Below are positions 35,703 to 43,659 of a DNA stretch of 64,000 nucleotides, piece after piece. This stretch comes from DATKUK01 sp035530655. Lineage in GTDB: Bacteria; Planctomycetota; Phycisphaerae; UBA1845; DATKUK01. The translations under genes and the position numbers were made by a program. The stretch is taken from NCBI GenBank assembly GCA_035530655.1, contig DATKUK010000109.1, forward strand, positions 148,526-212,525, read 5' to 3'. Within the stretch, counting starts at the first letter, position 1. Each line of letters starts with the position of its first letter. The notes beneath the pieces were generated by a model. That model ran no database searches and was not told the origin of the DNA. It saw only the letters and a program-made list of their open reading frames with translations.

Positions 35703-35963
35703 TTGTCGACGATGGACGAGTCGAGCGAGTTGCCGGAGGCCCCGAATACCGACTATCGATGCCCTCAGTGCGGCGAGGTTTTCCACCGGTACCAGACGCG
35801 ATGCCCCGCTTGCGGCGCGCCAATCGATCAGGTCTTCAGCGGCCAATACCACCCGCCGCGAGGTCGAGCGACCCGCTGGTTCGCTTGGGCGATTCTCGTG
35901 ATGTTCGTGCTGAGTGTCGCGGCGGCCGTTCTGCTGGCGATTTGCTCGCTGGGGTTGCCGTGA
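35703..35963 (+). CDS. Small zinc-ribbon membrane protein
   Basis: 86 residues. The start is either the TTG at 35703 (AGGAGG 9 nt upstream at 35688-35693) or the ATG at 35712; the spacing favours TTG. Two CxxC pairs (CPQCG and CPACG) form a zinc ribbon near the N-terminus. One C-terminal membrane helix follows (FAWAILVMFVLSVAAAVLLA). This layout resembles zinc-ribbon membrane proteins of unknown function. It ends 4 bp from the convergent sigma-factor gene. The 295 nt before it (35408-35702) hold no other feature that I can support. Confidence 0.65.
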   Translation: MSTMDESSELPEAPNTDYRCPQCGEVFHRYQTRCPACGAPIDQVFSGQYHPPRGRATRWFAWAILVMFVLSVAAAVLLAICSLGLP

Positions 35964-35967
35964 TCTG

Positions 35968-37002
35968 CTAGAACTCCTCGGCCAGCAATTCGCCCAGTTT
36001 CTTTAGGGCCTCGTTCTCGATCTGTCGGACCCGTTCGCGCGTGAGCCCGATCCGCTGACCGATTTCCTTGAGGGTTTTCGGCGTCGCTCGCCGCACGTAG
36101 GTCTCGTACCGCTTCTCGAGTTGCCTGATGCGCCGGCGCACCTCATCGGGGTCCAGCTTCACTTCACGAGCGATCTGCTCCGGCGTAGCCCGGACGGTCT
36201 GTTCGGTACCCATGCCCGTGGCCCGCTGAAAGATGCGACGATCGGTCTGGTTCAACGACTCGAGGAACTGCGTGCCGAGGTCCTCGCCGTTGTCGAGGCT
36301 GAATCGCATCGCGAGGATTTTGGCCTCGCGTTCGTCGACTCGGTCGAGCAGCTTCTGGATGGTCTGCGACTCGGCCTCGGTGAAGACCGACTCATCCGGC
36401 GGCGGCGTTTTGGCGTCGGCCAGCATCTCCGAAAGGCTGAGCCCCCCTTCGGCGTCGCCCGACTGATGACCCGAGCCGAACGCGCGGATGGCGCGCTTGA
36501 TCATGCGGATCTTGCGTTCGGGCAGATCGAGGTGGTCAGCCAATTCCTGCACGGTGGGCTGGCGGCCCAGGCGCTCTTCGAGCACGCTCTGCGCCTGCTT
36601 CCATTTGGCGACCATCTCCACCATATATGCCGGCACGTGGACCGGCTGCACGCTGTTCATGAGGGCGCGTTTGATCGCCTGCTTGATCCACCACGATGCG
36701 TACGTACTGAAGCGCGACCCCTGATCGGGATCGAAACCCTCCACGGCTCGCAACAGGCCCAGGTTGCCCTCCTCTACCAGGTCGGCAAGCGACAGACCGC
36801 GATTCGTGTAGTTCTTGGCGATGTTGACGACCAAGCGAAGGTTTGAGCGGATCATCTGCTCGCGTGCCTCGAGGTCATTGTCCTCGAGGATGCGGCGCGC
36901 AAGCGACTTTTCCTGCTCGGCCGTCAGCAGGTTGGCCTCATTGATCTGCCGCAGATAGAGCTGTAGACCGGATTCGAGAGCGATGACGCAACCCTCCCTC
37001 AC
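35968..37002 (-). CDS. Sigma-70 family factor (group 2-like) with insertion in region 4
   Basis: 344 residues. Region 1.2 (11-38, GLQLYLRQINEANLLT), region 2 (52-122, with RFSTYASWWIKQAIKRAL) and region 3 follow the RpoD/RpoS pattern; region 1.1 is missing, so it is a non-housekeeping factor. Region 4.1 (216-240, DRVDEREAKILAMRFSLDNG) is separated from region 4.2 (309-344, KTLKEIGQRIGLTRERVRQI) by about 67 extra residues. Part of the insert (273-299, TPEQIAREVKLDPDEVRRRI) itself looks like an HTH. The longest frame starts with GTG at 37002. It lies 69 nt after rpsA on the same strand. Confidence 0.85.
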   Translation of the reverse strand: MREGCVIALESGLQLYLRQINEANLLTAEQEKSLARRILEDNDLEAREQMIRSNLRLVVNIAKNYTNRGLSLADLVEEGNLGLLRAVEGFDPDQGSRFSTYASWWIKQAIKRALMNSVQPVHVPAYMVEMVAKWKQAQSVLEERLGRQPTVQELADHLDLPERKIRMIKRAIRAFGSGHQSGDAEGGLSLSEMLADAKTPPPDESVFTEAESQTIQKLLDRVDEREAKILAMRFSLDNGEDLGTQFLESLNQTDRRIFQRATGMGTEQTVRATPEQIAREVKLDPDEVRRRIRQLEKRYETYVRRATPKTLKEIGQRIGLTRERVRQIENEALKKLGELLAEEF

Positions 37003-37071
37003 AATCCCGAGACGTTACACCGCCGCAGGCAGGACAGACCTGCGCATCGTTATCGGTCCCGGTGCCCGCGA

Positions 37072-39003
37072 TCAGGAACCGGCCTCGTCCGTCTGCCCCT
37101 CCGGTTGGGAGCGATGCCCTTCTTCTTCGGGCGCATCGGTATTCTTCGGCTGCTCGAGTGCCGAGGTTTCGGAACTCTTGGAATCTTCTGTCTCGGCCGA
37201 CTCGGGCTGTTGTTGTGTAGGGGCGGTTAGGTCGATATCGCGCGGCTGGTGGAAGACGACTTCGTTGATGATGCCTTCGGCCAGCTCGCCCGGTCCGTGC
37301 AGGCCTCCTCGCCGTGGACGGGGCGGCTTTTGCTGGCCCTCCCCGTCCTCTTCAGCGGCCCACTCGGCCCGCTTCTTGCTCAGACCGATCTTGCGTTCGG
37401 CCGTGTCCACCCGGAGGATTTTGACCTCGAGGTCGTCGCCGACCTTGACCTCCTGGTGGGGGTCTTCCACTTTGTGATCGGCCAGTTCCGAGACGTGCAG
37501 CAGACCCTCCAAATCGGGCTCAAGTTGGATAAACACGCCGAAATTGGTGATCTTGGTCACCTTGCCCTGGACGATCTGGCCGGGGATGTACTTATCGGGA
37601 ACGGCCCGCACCCAGGGATCCTCGGTGAGCTGCTTGAGCCCGAGGGCGATTCGCTGCTTCTCCTGGTCGACGTTCAGCACGACGCAACGGACGGAGTCGT
37701 TCTTCTTAAGCAGCTCGGACGGATGACCGATCTTTTTGGTCCAACTCATGTCCGATATGTGCAGCAAGCCGTCGATCCCTTCCTCGATCTCGATGAAGGC
37801 GCCGTAGTTGGCCAGGTTGCGGACGCGCCCCTCCACGATGGTATTGGGTGGGTACTTTTCGGCCACGCGCGTCCACGGGTTGATTTCGGTCTGCTTGAGC
37901 CCCAGGCTGATTTCCTGCTTGTGCTTGTCGATATCCAAGACGACGGCTTCGGCTGATTCACCTACGCTGAGCACCTCCGAGGGATGGTTAATCCGCCGCG
38001 TCCAGCTCATTTCCGAAATGTGGATCAGTCCTTCGACGCCGGGCTCGAGCTTGACGAATGCCCCGTAGTTGACGATGTTGACCACCTCGCCCGTGACCTT
38101 TGAGTCTACCGGATAACGCTCGTCCACCGTCTCCCAGGGGTTCTCCCGTGTCTGTTTCAGCCCGAGCGCGATCTTTTCTTTCTCGCGATCGATGTTGAGG
38201 ACTTTGACCTCGACTTCCTCATCGATCTGGAGCATCTCCGACGGGTGATTGATGCGGTCCCAGCTCATATCGGTGATGTGCAGCAGCCCGTCGATCCCAC
38301 CGAGGTCGATGAATGCCCCGAAGTCGGCGATATTCTTGACCTGCCCCTTGCGGAGCTGGCCTTCCTTCAGTTCGTCCAGCAGCTTGGCCTTCGCCTCGGC
38401 GCGCTGCTGATCGAGCAGCTTTCGCCGAGAGACGACGATGTTGCGGCGGTCGGTGTCGATCTTAAGAATCTTTGCCTGGATGGAGCGGCCGATGTACTCG
38501 CCGATGTCCGGCGGTCGGCGGATGTCAACCTGGGAGGCCGGCAGAAACGCCGGTACACCGATGTCCACCAGCAGACCGCCCTTGATCTTACGGGTTACGG
38601 TGCCGGTGACCACATCGCCCTCTTTGGCCGAACTGATGATCCGCTCCCACCCGCGGATCCGGTCGGCTTTTCGCTTCGACAGGAGCACCAGCCCGCTGTC
38701 GCCCTCGACGGCCTCAAGGAGCACCTCGACCCTATCTCCGGGGTCAACGGCTGACTTGTCCTCCCACTCGTTCAGGGGGATGACACCTTCGCTTTTCAGA
38801 CCGACGTCGACCACTACATCGTCGCCGACGATCCCCACAACCCTCCCGGTCAGGATGCTGCCCGGCTGAAAGCTGCCGATAGTCTGGTCGATGGTCTGCT
38901 CGATCCTGCTCCGATCGGGCTGTTCGCCGAACGCCGCTTCGAGTTCGCGCTCGACCGCCTCATCGCTTACGTCGATTTCCCTTATCAGGTTGTAGTCGAC
39001 CAT
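37072..39003 (-). CDS. rpsA: 30S ribosomal protein S1
   Basis: 643 residues from the ATG at 39003, which has GAGGAG directly upstream; the frame is open 11 codons further but that start has no signal. Six S1 repeats are visible. The first two are divergent, as is usual for S1 (GRVVGIVGDDVVVDVGLKSE, GTVTRKIKGGLLVDIGVPAF). Four near-identical repeats follow, of the type ADFGAFIDLGGIDGLLHITDMSW. The C-terminal tail (about 580-643) is acidic and glutamine-rich. S1 recruits structured mRNAs to the 30S subunit. A promoter with a leader of about 160 nt precedes it. Confidence 0.94.
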   Translation of the reverse strand: MVDYNLIREIDVSDEAVERELEAAFGEQPDRSRIEQTIDQTIGSFQPGSILTGRVVGIVGDDVVVDVGLKSEGVIPLNEWEDKSAVDPGDRVEVLLEAVEGDSGLVLLSKRKADRIRGWERIISSAKEGDVVTGTVTRKIKGGLLVDIGVPAFLPASQVDIRRPPDIGEYIGRSIQAKILKIDTDRRNIVVSRRKLLDQQRAEAKAKLLDELKEGQLRKGQVKNIADFGAFIDLGGIDGLLHITDMSWDRINHPSEMLQIDEEVEVKVLNIDREKEKIALGLKQTRENPWETVDERYPVDSKVTGEVVNIVNYGAFVKLEPGVEGLIHISEMSWTRRINHPSEVLSVGESAEAVVLDIDKHKQEISLGLKQTEINPWTRVAEKYPPNTIVEGRVRNLANYGAFIEIEEGIDGLLHISDMSWTKKIGHPSELLKKNDSVRCVVLNVDQEKQRIALGLKQLTEDPWVRAVPDKYIPGQIVQGKVTKITNFGVFIQLEPDLEGLLHVSELADHKVEDPHQEVKVGDDLEVKILRVDTAERKIGLSKKRAEWAAEEDGEGQQKPPRPRRGGLHGPGELAEGIINEVVFHQPRDIDLTAPTQQQPESAETEDSKSSETSALEQPKNTDAPEEEGHRSQPEGQTDEAGS

Positions 39004-39392
39004 AGGTCTCCTCAGTTGGCGACCGGCGTAACCCAAACCGGCCGCCCCATCCTGCCATACGAAAGCACGTAATTGGATGCCCCTGCCGTGGCCGGCATCC
39101 GAAAGTCCCTACACCAGACCCCGTGCGCGGACCGCCCGCGCTGGCTCCGAGTTTGGTGAGCAACAGATTACTATATCGGCCCGCACAGCGTGTGCCAAGG
39201 CCTGCGCAAGAGGATCCTGCCGCGGCTGGTCGTCCGACACATCCGATCGACGCATCAGCAGTCGTCTGGCAGGGCGAGCCGACAGACGTCATCTGGTGCG
39301 CCAGCACCGCAGGCACGAGCCGAAGGCGCGCAAGCCGCTGTTCTGCAATCGGTTAGGCTTCGCGTGAACGCACCGGCGGGCGGGGCCCGGTC
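39004..39392. other. Leader and promoter region of rpsA
   Basis: 389 nt between rpsA and the amidohydrolase gene, both on the minus strand. It contains the rpsA promoter (39170-39198) and a leader of about 160 nt. The remaining part lies downstream of the amidohydrolase and has no clear T-tailed terminator. I see no reading frame with a start signal. Confidence 0.45.
39170..39198 (-). promoter_or_regulatory. Sigma-70 promoter of rpsA
   Basis: Minus strand: TTGGCA (39193-39198), exactly 17 nt, TATAGT (39170-39175). The predicted start site near 39163 leaves a leader of about 160 nt, long enough for an autoregulatory structure. Confidence 0.75.
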
Positions 39393-40406
39393 TTATGGCC
39401 GTACGTTGCCTTTGCGCTTTTCGTCGAGCGCCGACAGCTTGCACAACTGCTCGGCGTTGCCGTGCGAGACGCGTTGCAGCACCTCGTCAGGCAGTCTCAG
39501 TTGCCTGACATAGCGCAGATGACCGAGGAAGGCCTGGAACACGTACTCCTGGGTGGCCTCGACGCCAATGCCGCAATCGGTGCCGAACAGGATACGTTCG
39601 GCGTGGCGGCAGAAGAACTTTCGCCCGCGTTGACGATCGGTCTTGTACAGTCGGTCGCCCCAGCGGACAAAGCAGCCGCAACTCGTGTCGATGTGCAGGT
39701 TCGGGTGCTTCGGCAGCAGCTCGTCGAGCTTGTCGAAGCCCACGTGGAGCTGGTGGGCGCCGATGAAGGGGATGTCCGGCCAGCGGCTACAGACCTCCAG
39801 GAACACGTCGAGGAGGTTCTGGTTTGTGCACGTAAGGCCCTTGGCCCATGCCTCGGTCCAGTAGGACTGCAACCCGCCGCCCGTGTAGGGCGATGCGGTA
39901 TGGCGCTGGGTGACGTGCCAGAGCACAGGCAGCTTGGCGGCTGAAAGGTGATCGAAGACCGGTCGCCAGTCGGCACTCAGCCACACCTTGCAGTCGTCGC
40001 CTTTGGTGAGGACGGGTGCATTGTGCAGCTTCACGCCGCAGGCACCGGCCTCGATGGCCTTGTCGACGAAATCCACGTCGGGCTCGTCGTGGCGGGGCCA
40101 GATCATCCAGCAGAAGCGGTCATCCTCTCTGGCGAGTTCAGAGAACGCTTCGAGCGTCTCGGGCCTGCCGTCCATGGCGATGATGCGCCGTAGACGCCAC
40201 GCGTCGAGCCGGTCGAAGTACTCGCGGACGGCACGGGCGGCCACATCCTTGGTCTTGTCGCTCAAGTGGACGTGGCAATCGACCACATAGGCCTCACTGG
40301 GCTGGAAATGCGCTCCCCAGCCGCGCGAGAAACCATCGTCTGCGGTTTCTCGCTCGGCGACGTCTGGGGCATACGGTGTGTCGTTGTGATTACTGCGTTT
40401 ACTCAT
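39393..40406 (-). CDS. Amidohydrolase-family (TIM-barrel) metal-dependent hydrolase
   Basis: 337 residues from the ATG at 40406 (the frame is open to 40487, but the extension contains the upstream terminator hairpin). The metal-binding start HVH of the amidohydrolase-2 family occurs in YVVDCHVHLSDKT; later blocks include GVKLHNAP, LPVLWHVTQRH, IPFIGAHQLHVGF and the C-terminal aspartate in ILFGTDCGIGV. It probably acts on a lactone or a carboxylated ring. Its neighbours suggest a role in sugar-acid breakdown, but this is inference. A TAAAAT lies 7 nt before the start. Confidence 0.78.
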   Translation of the reverse strand: MSKRSNHNDTPYAPDVAERETADDGFSRGWGAHFQPSEAYVVDCHVHLSDKTKDVAARAVREYFDRLDAWRLRRIIAMDGRPETLEAFSELAREDDRFCWMIWPRHDEPDVDFVDKAIEAGACGVKLHNAPVLTKGDDCKVWLSADWRPVFDHLSAAKLPVLWHVTQRHTASPYTGGGLQSYWTEAWAKGLTCTNQNLLDVFLEVCSRWPDIPFIGAHQLHVGFDKLDELLPKHPNLHIDTSCGCFVRWGDRLYKTDRQRGRKFFCRHAERILFGTDCGIGVEATQEYVFQAFLGHLRYVRQLRLPDEVLQRVSHGNAEQLCKLSALDEKRKGNVRP

Positions 40407-40413
40407 AGGGGCG

Positions 40414-40419
40414 ATTTTA
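40414..40419 (-). promoter_or_regulatory. -10-like element 7 nt before the amidohydrolase start
   Basis: Minus strand TAAAAT, 7 nt, ATG at 40406. No ribosome-binding site. The -35 is poor (CTGGCC at 17 nt). It is one of a set of similar sites. Confidence 0.4.
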
Positions 40420-40449
40420 GCGGGTTGCGGCACCGAGGCCAGCCGTCCT

Positions 40450-40515
40450 AGGAAAAAAGGCAAAGCGAGGCGTGCAGCAAAAGGCAAAGCCCTCGGCGGG
40501 GGGGACCGAGGGCTT
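40450..40515 (-). terminator. Rho-independent terminator of the hydroxyacid dehydrogenase gene
   Basis: A 10-bp stem AAGCCCTCGG/CCGAGGGCTT (40487-40496 with 40506-40515) is followed on the minus strand by T-rich sequence, including a run of six T near 40452-40457. About 150 nt separate it from the stop at 40661. A second small hairpin (TGCCACTA/TAGTGGCA, 40523-40542) lies just before it. Confidence 0.6.
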
Positions 40516-40660
40516 GGGGGGATGCCACTATTGCTAGTGGCACCTTGATTATAGAGCGTGCGGTGTACGCTACAAGGCGAAATTCAAAAATTTTCGCCGG
40601 ATGGTGCCGACGGGCGTCCACCTTTGTCGAGACGTACCTAACTGACCTGAAAACAGATGG

Positions 40661-41716
40661 TTACGATTCGTCCTTCTTCTTGCGGACCAACTCGTGCACG
40701 GTCATGTTGGCCCATAATTCACGAGGTATAGTGCCCTGAAGCGCCTGGCCGGCCAGGTGACGCTCAAGCTCGTCAATGACGTATCGGCTGTAGTTCCGCT
40801 CGTTGCCGCCGCCGGCCATGTGGGGGGCCAGGATGACGTTCGGCAGTGTACGCAGCGGGCTGTCGGGCGGGAGCGGCTCGACGTCGTAGACGTCCAAGGC
40901 CGCTAGGAAGCGCCCCGGCTTGAGCGCCTCGACCAGTGCCTGTTCGTCGATGATGGCGCCGCGCCCGGTGTTGATGAGGATAGCTCCGTCCTTGATCAGA
41001 GCGAGCCGCTCGGCGTTGAGCAGGTGGCGGGTCTTCTCGGTCAAGCCGCAGAGTACGTTGATCGCGTCGCAGGTGCGTAAAAGCTCCTCCAGCGTGACCA
41101 GCTTGATGCCAAGCTGTTTGGCCTCGTCCGGCTTGGTGTGGCGGCTGTAGAGCAGGATCTCCGGCTCCATGGGCTGAAGCATGCGGATGACCCAGCGTGA
41201 GATGGCGCCGAGTCCGATAATGCCCACCTTGGCGCCGAGCATGGGGCGAGGGGCGACTTCGCTGGACATCGAGCCCCGCCACTCGTACTGCTTGCCGGAG
41301 GCGTGCATGGGGTCGCAGAAGTAGCGGTAATGACGCAACCCCATCAGCATGAGCATGACGTTGAACTCGGCCACTTGGCGAGCCATCACGTCGTTGGCGG
41401 TGGTCACGACGATGCCGCGGTCGTAGACGGCTTCGCTGGCGATCGAGCCGACCGACCCGGCCGAGTGGCCCACGAAGGACAGGTCCTTGGCGTCGGCGAT
41501 GACCTCCGCGGTCAGACGGTTCGTGCCCCAGCCGGTGATCACGGCGTGCTTGTCTCGCAGCTCGGCGGCGAGTTGCTCGGGCGTGTAATTCTTCTCGGAA
41601 GGGTTCCAGGTGACCTGGCCGATGGCCTCGAGGCGTTTGACCTGCTCGGGTGGGAAGATGGCCTTTCGGACCCAGTCGTCGGGCCACGTGACCAGGATGC
41701 GTACGGGATCGGGCAT
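40661..41716 (-). CDS. D-isomer-specific 2-hydroxyacid dehydrogenase
   Basis: 351 residues; NAD-dependent interconversion of a 2-hydroxy acid and a 2-oxo acid. The nucleotide-binding motif is IIGLGAISRWV. The catalytic set is present: arginine region in LINTGRGAIIDE, glutamate in LDVYDVEPLP, histidine in LAPHMAGG. It resembles phosphoglycerate or glyoxylate reductases, but it lacks the ACT domain of SerA. A GGAGAA ribosome-binding site precedes the ATG at 41716. It is divergent from the fucose-isomerase-like gene across the tandem-repeat region. Substrate unknown; a lactate or sugar-acid product is plausible from context. Confidence 0.87.
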   Translation of the reverse strand: MPDPVRILVTWPDDWVRKAIFPPEQVKRLEAIGQVTWNPSEKNYTPEQLAAELRDKHAVITGWGTNRLTAEVIADAKDLSFVGHSAGSVGSIASEAVYDRGIVVTTANDVMARQVAEFNVMLMLMGLRHYRYFCDPMHASGKQYEWRGSMSSEVAPRPMLGAKVGIIGLGAISRWVIRMLQPMEPEILLYSRHTKPDEAKQLGIKLVTLEELLRTCDAINVLCGLTEKTRHLLNAERLALIKDGAILINTGRGAIIDEQALVEALKPGRFLAALDVYDVEPLPPDSPLRTLPNVILAPHMAGGGNERNYSRYVIDELERHLAGQALQGTIPRELWANMTVHELVRKKKDES

Positions 41717-41831
41717 GGGGTTCTCCTTGCGTTGCTCTTAAGACAGACCGTGAGTGTAATCCCATGCTTCGACGTTTGGAACCCTTGGGGGCATGCGGTC
41801 GTCTGATGGGTGGACGCGGCATCTGCGTAGA

Positions 41832-42010
41832 TCCGCGCTCCCCTTCGGGTCGCCGCTAAACGGGTACTGTTGCGATCGTTGGGGGGGGCGCTGAACGAGT
41901 ACTCCGCGCTCCCCTTCGGGTCGCCGCTAAACGGGTGCTGCTCTTGTGATCGTCGGGGTTGGCGCTAAACGGGTAGTGTTGTCTCTGTCGGGGTCGCCGC
42001 TGGAGGTCGC
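41832..42010. repeat. Tandem ~36-bp repeat array
   Basis: The core CGCTAAACGGGT (or a close variant) begins at 41854, 41889, 41925, 41963 and 41998, so the spacing is 35, 36, 38 and 35 nt. Two units share a perfect 34-bp stretch (41832-41865 and 41903-41936) containing the hairpin-prone CCCCTTCGGG. The other copies are degenerate. It lies between divergent genes (dehydrogenase and isomerase), upstream of the isomerase ATG at 42133. It could be a regulatory array or a local expansion. The flanks at 41717-41831 and 42011-42132 hold nothing else that I can name. Confidence 0.8.
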
Positions 42011-42132
42011 TGGCAGGTCGTGGTCGGGCGGATTATGCTTGTTGACCCAAGTGTCTGCCGGCGTGGAGGGAGTGACGGCAGGCGTCGACGTGTCGGGCAC
42101 GTGTCGGGTTTGAATCGGAAAGGGCAGGGATC

Positions 42133-43644
42133 ATGAGGACGACGCCGATCGGGCTGGCCATGCTCAACGATGAGCGGCCCCACGTGTGGCAGCAGAACAA
42201 CGAGCAGAACACGAAGGTGCTCCGGGCGTGGGCCCAAGTGCTGCAAGATGGGCTGAAGAACCACGACGGCAGCACGCCCGAGGTGGTGGTGGCCGACAAG
42301 ATCATCGTGTCGGTGCGGACGGCGCAGGAGGTGGGCGAGCAGCTTCGCCGGGCTGGGTGCCGGTCGGTGGTGATGTGCTACAACGTGTGGAACTTCCCGT
42401 TCTTGGCGTGGCCTTTCGTGAACACGTTGGGGGCGGGCGTGCCGCGGGCGATGCCCATCCTTTCGTTGTCGAACAACAACGGTCAGTTCCCGGGCAACGT
42501 GGGGCTGCTGGCGACCGATGGGGCTTTGCGGCAGGCGGGCCTGCGGACGCATCGGATCGTCGGCCAGATCGACGACGAGTTGACGCAGCGGCGGGTGCTG
42601 GACTGGGTGCGTGCCGCTCAGGCGGTCACGACGATTCGCAGCGAGTGCTACGGCCTCTACGGCGGGCACTCGATGGGCATGGAGACGGGGTACTATCACC
42701 TCACGCCTACGCTGAAGGCGTTGGGCACGACCTGCCGGCAGATCGATCAGCTCTGGCTGGTGAAGGTGATGGAGAACGAGGTCGACGCGGCCGAGGTCGA
42801 AAAGGGCTTTGCCTGGCTGACGAAGATGCTGGGCGATCGGATTCGCTACGACGGCAAGATGCTGACGCCCGAGACGCTCAAGACGCAGATCCGGCTGTAC
42901 CTGGCGATGAAGATGGTCAACGAAGAGCGGGGCTTTGATTTCTGCGGGCTCAAGGGGCAGCGCGAGCTGACCGAGCACGTGTGTCTGGGCGATCTGCCGG
43001 AAATGATCATGAACGACCCGTACGACTGGAACGGGTCGAAGGAGCCTGTGGTCTGTGCCACCGAGGCCGACGCCTTCGCGGCGGTGACGATGCAGTTGCT
43101 CAAGTATGTCTCGGGCGGGCTGCCGTCGCTGTTTATGGACGTGCGTTTGTATCTGCCGGAGCTTGGGCTGTGGGACATGTGCAATTCGGGCAACCACTCG
43201 TCGTGGTACGCGGCGAGGTCGTTCGATCCGGCGGAGAACTTCGGGCGGATCCACCTGCACCCGGCGCTCGAATACTACTTCAAGGCGGGTGGAGCGTCGG
43301 TGGAGTTTGACGCGGCACCGGGCGAGCTGACGTTTGCGCGACTCGGGTTGTGGGACGAGAAGCCGTATCTGCTGATTTTAACGGCTGAGGCGGTGGAACT
43401 GCCGGCCAAGCAGCGTCGCGAGATCAACGAGGGTACCAACCCGACGTGGCCTCACGTGCACGCGCGGCTGCACTGCGACGACCAGGAGTTTATCGCGACG
43501 TTTCCGTGCAATCACGCTCAGGCGGTGGCCGGCGACGTGAGCCGCTCGCTGATCGATCTATGCGAGATGACGGGCATCACGCCGGTGGTGCTGGGCGAGG
43601 CGGGCGAGGGTCGTATGCCGCCGATTTGGGAGCGCGTGCGGTAG
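42133..43644 (+). CDS. L-fucose/L-arabinose isomerase family protein
   Basis: 503 residues. An aldose-ketose isomerase of the FucI fold, active as an oligomer with Mn2+. The C-terminal catalytic region has the metal-binding set in family context: glutamate in CATEADAFAAVTMQ, aspartate in PSLFMDVRLY and histidine in NPTWPHVHAR. The N-terminal domain carries the pattern CYNVWNFPFLAWPFV and SNNNGQFPGNVG. It should act on L-fucose, D-arabinose or a related sugar. The rhamnulokinase gene follows after 15 nt, so the two work in succession. Confidence 0.83.
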   Translation: MRTTPIGLAMLNDERPHVWQQNNEQNTKVLRAWAQVLQDGLKNHDGSTPEVVVADKIIVSVRTAQEVGEQLRRAGCRSVVMCYNVWNFPFLAWPFVNTLGAGVPRAMPILSLSNNNGQFPGNVGLLATDGALRQAGLRTHRIVGQIDDELTQRRVLDWVRAAQAVTTIRSECYGLYGGHSMGMETGYYHLTPTLKALGTTCRQIDQLWLVKVMENEVDAAEVEKGFAWLTKMLGDRIRYDGKMLTPETLKTQIRLYLAMKMVNEERGFDFCGLKGQRELTEHVCLGDLPEMIMNDPYDWNGSKEPVVCATEADAFAAVTMQLLKYVSGGLPSLFMDVRLYLPELGLWDMCNSGNHSSWYAARSFDPAENFGRIHLHPALEYYFKAGGASVEFDAAPGELTFARLGLWDEKPYLLILTAEAVELPAKQRREINEGTNPTWPHVHARLHCDDQEFIATFPCNHAQAVAGDVSRSLIDLCEMTGITPVVLGEAGEGRMPPIWERVR

Positions 43645-43659
43645 GGGGGCGCAGGACCG

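Noticed and set aside
41832..42010. CRISPR array
   Set aside because: The repeats are degenerate, without unique spacers of constant length, and no cas gene is present in the window.
41965..43260. 431-codon open frame on the minus strand
   Set aside because: Antisense to the isomerase gene; the translation is a repetitive mixture of H, R and P.
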